Shown piece after piece: positions 6,497-9,552 of a DNA stretch of 9,552 bases. Source of the stretch: an uncultured bacterium (GTDB lineage: Bacteria; Pseudomonadota; Alphaproteobacteria; Rhodospirillales; Rhodospirillaceae). Every line of letters starts with the position of its first letter. Positions within the stretch are counted from its first letter, which is position 1. Where the stretch lies: positions 1 to 9,552 of the forward strand of contig CAITZE010000282.1 of assembly GCA_903896775.1 (NCBI GenBank). Reading direction: 5' to 3'. The notes under the pieces are model-generated. The model was given only the letters and a program-made list of their open reading frames with translations. It was not told where the DNA came from and searched no databases. Position numbers and translations under genes: made by a program.

Positions 6497-9400
6497 ATGG
6501 CGGAACACGATTTTCTTCCCGCTGACAGCGAAACGGCCAAGCTGATCCGCAACCGCGATTGGTCGGGCTCGCTGGGCCCCATCGCGTCTTGGCCGCAAAG
6601 CCTGAAAACCACCGTCGGCCTGATTGTGCGCTCGCAGGTGCCCATCGTGCTGCTGTGGGGGGAAGACGGCATCATGCTTTACAATGATGCTTATTCACGG
6701 TTCGCGGGTGGTCGCCATCCGACTTTGTTGGGACAGAAAGTCCGCGAAGGCTGGCCCGAAGTCGCGAGCTTCAACGACAATATCATGAAGGTAGGCCTCG
6801 CAGGGGGCACGCTCGCTTACGTCGACCAGGAACTGACGCTTTATCGCCACGGCTTGCCCGAACAGGTGTGGATGAACCTGGATTACTCACCGGTGATCGG
6901 CGAGGACGGCAAGCCAGCCGGTGTCATCGCCATCGTCGTCGAGACCACAGCGCGCATTCTGGCGACGCAGGCGCGCGATCTGGAGCAGGGACGCCAGCGG
7001 GAATTATTCCGTCAGGTGCCGGGTTTCGTCGTTGTGTTGATGGGGCCGGAGCATCGTTACGCTTACGTCAACGAGGCCTATCTTAAAATCACCGGCCCGC
7101 GCGATTTCATAGGCCATACCATCCGCGAGGTTTTGCCGGAACTGGAAGGCCAGGGATTTTACGAGTTGCTCGATAACGTTTACGCCACGGGCCAGACCCA
7201 CACCGCCAACGGCATGCCGTTGCAAGTAGCTGGCGAAAGCGAGCAGCGTTTCGTCGATTTTGTTTATGAGCCGATCCGTAACGATAAAGGCGCTGTGACG
7301 GGAATCTTTGTAGCCGGCTACGACGTGACGGAGCGGGTTAAGGCCCAGCGCCGCCGTGAAGCTTATTTTCAACTGACCGACAAATTCCGCACGCTGGACA
7401 ATCGCGCGGATATCAGCTTTGTCGCGAGCAAGCTTCTGGGCGAAACATTGGGCGTAAGCCGCGTCGGTTACGGAACCATCGATCCCGTAGCAGAGACCCT
7501 GATGGTTGACCGCGATTGGAATGCCCCCGGCGTCGAGACGCTGGCGGGCGTTCTGAAGCTGCGCGACTACGGGTCATTTATCGACAGCTTGAAGAACAAC
7601 GAGTTCATCGCTATTAGCGATGTGCGCCTTGATCCACGCACCGCAGATGCCGCCGCCGCCCTTGAGGAGCGTTCCGCGCGGGCGTTCGTCAATGTCCCTG
7701 TGATCGAGCATGGCAAGTTGGTGGCCGTGCTCTATGTCAATGCTGCACAAGTGCGCCAATGGTCGCCGGAGGATTTGGGATTCATTCGCGAAGTCGCCGA
7801 GCGTACACGCACAACCGCCGAACGCGCCAGCGGCGAGGCCGCGTTAAGGCAAAGCGAAGCGCGCCTGCGCGATCTCAACACCGATCTGGAACGCCAAGTC
7901 GTGGAGCGTTCGTCCGAACGCGGCACGACGTGGCAGTTAAGCCCGCATTTGCTGTCCGTTCTCAATCTCGAGACCGCGACTTTCGCGCGCGTCAATCCAG
8001 CCTGGACCGTGACGTTGGGCTGGAGCGAGAGCGAGTTGACGGGAAAACCTTATTACAACTTTCTCCATCCCGATGACGTGGAAACGTCCCGTGCGGCGTG
8101 GAATCAAGTCAAAGGCGGCACGGCCGTGCTGAACTTTGAGAACCGCTATATGACCAAGGCCGGTGAGGTGCGCTGGCTGTCGTGGGTCGCGGTTCCCGAG
8201 AACGGGAACCTCTATTCAACCGCGCGCGATATCACCAAGGACAAAGAGCAGGCCGCCCTCATCGAACTGCGGACCCGCGAGCGCGACCAGCTGTGGGACG
8301 GCAGCGAAGATTTGCTTGTGGTGGCGGATTACGGCGGCAAACTGCTGCGTATCAGTCCGTCGTGGAGCCGTCAGCTGGGTTATAGCGAAGCGGAGTTGTT
8401 GAGCCGCGACTATAACCTGCTCAATCACCCTGACGATCAGGTGCGCGTTAAATCCGCAGTCGATGCGATGCGCCAGAGCGGCAATACCGCGAAATTCGAG
8501 GGCCGTATCAAGGCCGCCGACGGCAGCTGGCATCAAATCGCCTGGACGCTGTCGCCGAATACCGACGGCGGTCAGTTCACCGGCGTTGGGCGCGATGTCA
8601 CCGAGCGCCGCGATATCGAAGCGCGCCTGCACCAGTCGCAAAAGATGGAAGCCATCGGCCAGCTCACCGGCGGCATCGCCCACGACTTCAACAATATGCT
8701 GGCCGTGGTGATGGGCGCGCTCAATCTTCTGGGGCGGCGTGTGAAAAACGTCGATGACGACAGCCGCAAATATATCGACGCGGCCACCGAAGGCGTTAAA
8801 CGCGCGGCGCAGCTCACACAACGCCTGCTGGCGTTCTCGCGCCAACAGGCTCTGCAGCCCGAGGCCATCGACGTCAACAAACTCGTCAAAGGCATGTCGG
8901 AGTTTTTGCGCAGCACCTTGGGCCGCGACATTATTCTTGAGACTGTCGGGTCAGCGGGCTTGTGGAAACTCCATGCCGATCCCAGCCAGCTTGAAAACGC
9001 GATTCTGAACGTGGCGCTCAATGCGCGCGACGCCATGCCCGAAGGCGGCAAGCTGACCATCGAGACCCAAAACGCGCATATCGACGACCGTTATGCCGCA
9101 AGTCACGTCGGCAGCACGGCAGGCCAGTATCTGCTGATCGCCATCACCGATACCGGAACCGGCATGACGCCGGAGGTGGTCGCCAAGGCTTTCGATCCTT
9201 TCTTCACCACCAAGGAGATCGGCAAGGGCACAGGTCTAGGCTTGAGCCAGGTCTACGGCTTTGTGAAGCAATCGGGCGGCCACATCAAAATCTATTCCGA
9301 AGTTGGCCAAGGCACGTCGGTGAAGATCTATCTGCCGCGCTTGGTCGGCGATTCAAAGGTAGATGCCGTTACAAATGCTTCAAACACCTCGGTTCAAGAA

Positions 9401-9552
9401 GGCCATCAAGAGTTGATTCTGGTCGTCGACGATGACGACGCCGTACGCGATATGGCGGTGTTTAGCCTGCGCGAGCTGGGCTACCGGATTCTGGAAGCAT
9501 CCAGTGCGCGGGCGGCCTTGGCGCTCATACAGAAAAACCCCGAGATTGCGCT
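6497..9552 (+). CDS. Multi-PAS/GAF hybrid histidine kinase (3' end cut by window edge)
   Basis: A frame open from ATG 6497 to the right edge, about 1018 codons, with no stop. Approximate domain order: an N-terminal GPIASWPQSL motif (27-36) that often opens this class; PAS 1 (48-157, LLWGEDGIMLYNDAYSRF); PAS 2 (168-282, VPGFVVVLMGPEHRYAYVNE); GAF (289-443); a coiled segment (446-475, ARLRDLNTDLERQV); PAS 3 (479-583, WQLSPHLLSVLN, LGWSESEL, FLHPDD); PAS 4 (600-700, SPSWSRQLGYSEAEL, GVGRDVTERRD). The HisKA domain has GGIAHDFNNMLAVVMGALN with H729, the ATPase has N-box LENAILNVALNARDAM (832-847), G1 DTGTGM (885-890) and GTGLGLSQVYGF (from 911), and a receiver begins at LILVVDDDDAVRD (about 973). 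The receiver's phospho-acceptor lies beyond the window. No membrane segment is seen, so sensing is probably cytoplasmic. The ATG has no strong ribosome binding site, but no alternative in-frame start precedes it in the gap. The signals are unknown. Confidence 0.93.
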   Translation, partial: MAEHDFLPADSETAKLIRNRDWSGSLGPIASWPQSLKTTVGLIVRSQVPIVLLWGEDGIMLYNDAYSRFAGGRHPTLLGQKVREGWPEVASFNDNIMKVGLAGGTLAYVDQELTLYRHGLPEQVWMNLDYSPVIGEDGKPAGVIAIVVETTARILATQARDLEQGRQRELFRQVPGFVVVLMGPEHRYAYVNEAYLKITGPRDFIGHTIREVLPELEGQGFYELLDNVYATGQTHTANGMPLQVAGESEQRFVDFVYEPIRNDKGAVTGIFVAGYDVTERVKAQRRREAYFQLTDKFRTLDNRADISFVASKLLGETLGVSRVGYGTIDPVAETLMVDRDWNAPGVETLAGVLKLRDYGSFIDSLKNNEFIAISDVRLDPRTADAAAALEERSARAFVNVPVIEHGKLVAVLYVNAAQVRQWSPEDLGFIREVAERTRTTAERASGEAALRQSEARLRDLNTDLERQVVERSSERGTTWQLSPHLLSVLNLETATFARVNPAWTVTLGWSESELTGKPYYNFLHPDDVETSRAAWNQVKGGTAVLNFENRYMTKAGEVRWLSWVAVPENGNLYSTARDITKDKEQAALIELRTRERDQLWDGSEDLLVVADYGGKLLRISPSWSRQLGYSEAELLSRDYNLLNHPDDQVRVKSAVDAMRQSGNTAKFEGRIKAADGSWHQIAWTLSPNTDGGQFTGVGRDVTERRDIEARLHQSQKMEAIGQLTGGIAHDFNNMLAVVMGALNLLGRRVKNVDDDSRKYIDAATEGVKRAAQLTQRLLAFSRQQALQPEAIDVNKLVKGMSEFLRSTLGRDIILETVGSAGLWKLHADPSQLENAILNVALNARDAMPEGGKLTIETQNAHIDDRYAASHVGSTAGQYLLIAITDTGTGMTPEVVAKAFDPFFTTKEIGKGTGLGLSQVYGFVKQSGGHIKIYSEVGQGTSVKIYLPRLVGDSKVDAVTNASNTSVQEGHQELILVVDDDDAVRDMAVFSLRELGYRILEASSARAALALIQKNPEIA

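Overview
The window is GC-rich DNA (about 60% G+C by eye) with all genes on the + strand and tightly packed. It looks like the chromosome of a free-living alphaproteobacterium. The reasons are the dense set of soluble two-component proteins, a HisKA_2/HWE-type kinase fused to a receiver, a TonB-dependent receptor and the codon usage. I cannot name a genus from sequence alone.

Layout. (1) 2-3191: three genes joined by overlapping stop/start codons. They are a PAS sensor histidine kinase (cut by the left edge), a stand-alone CheY/Rcp1-like receiver, and a receiver-PAS-HisKA_2 kinase. They look like one translationally coupled signalling operon. (2) 3192-3297: a short gap with a candidate promoter and a 6-bp inverted repeat overlapping its -10 region. 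(3) 3298-3789: a PhnB/3-dmu-like VOC-fold protein. (4) 3838-6426: one uninterrupted 862-codon frame. It begins as a HupE/UreJ-type nickel/cobalt permease and continues, in the same frame, as a complete TonB-dependent outer-membrane receptor. (5) 6427-6496: a short gap with a hairpin. (6) 6497-9552: a very large multi-PAS/GAF hybrid histidine kinase cut by the right edge inside its receiver domain. It has no stop codon in the window.

The most unusual object is the HupE-TonB receptor fusion. The two halves normally live in different membranes. The last HupE helix is replaced by something that reads as a second Sec signal peptide ending in an AxA cleavage motif at residues 183-185. Predicted topology puts that site on the periplasmic side. 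The simplest model, which is inference, is a polyprotein. Signal peptidase would cut it once after residue 26 and again after residue 185, giving an inner-membrane HupE-like permease and an outer-membrane receptor from one reading frame in 1:1 ratio. Together they could form a two-membrane uptake route, possibly for nickel or cobalt. No metal regulator, urease or hydrogenase gene is present in the window to confirm the substrate.

None of the four signalling proteins shows a transmembrane segment in the part visible here, so they probably sense cytoplasmic signals. No DNA-binding output domain is visible among them, so their target lies outside the window or works by protein contact. No RNA genes, CRISPR arrays, insertion sequences or mobile elements were seen.
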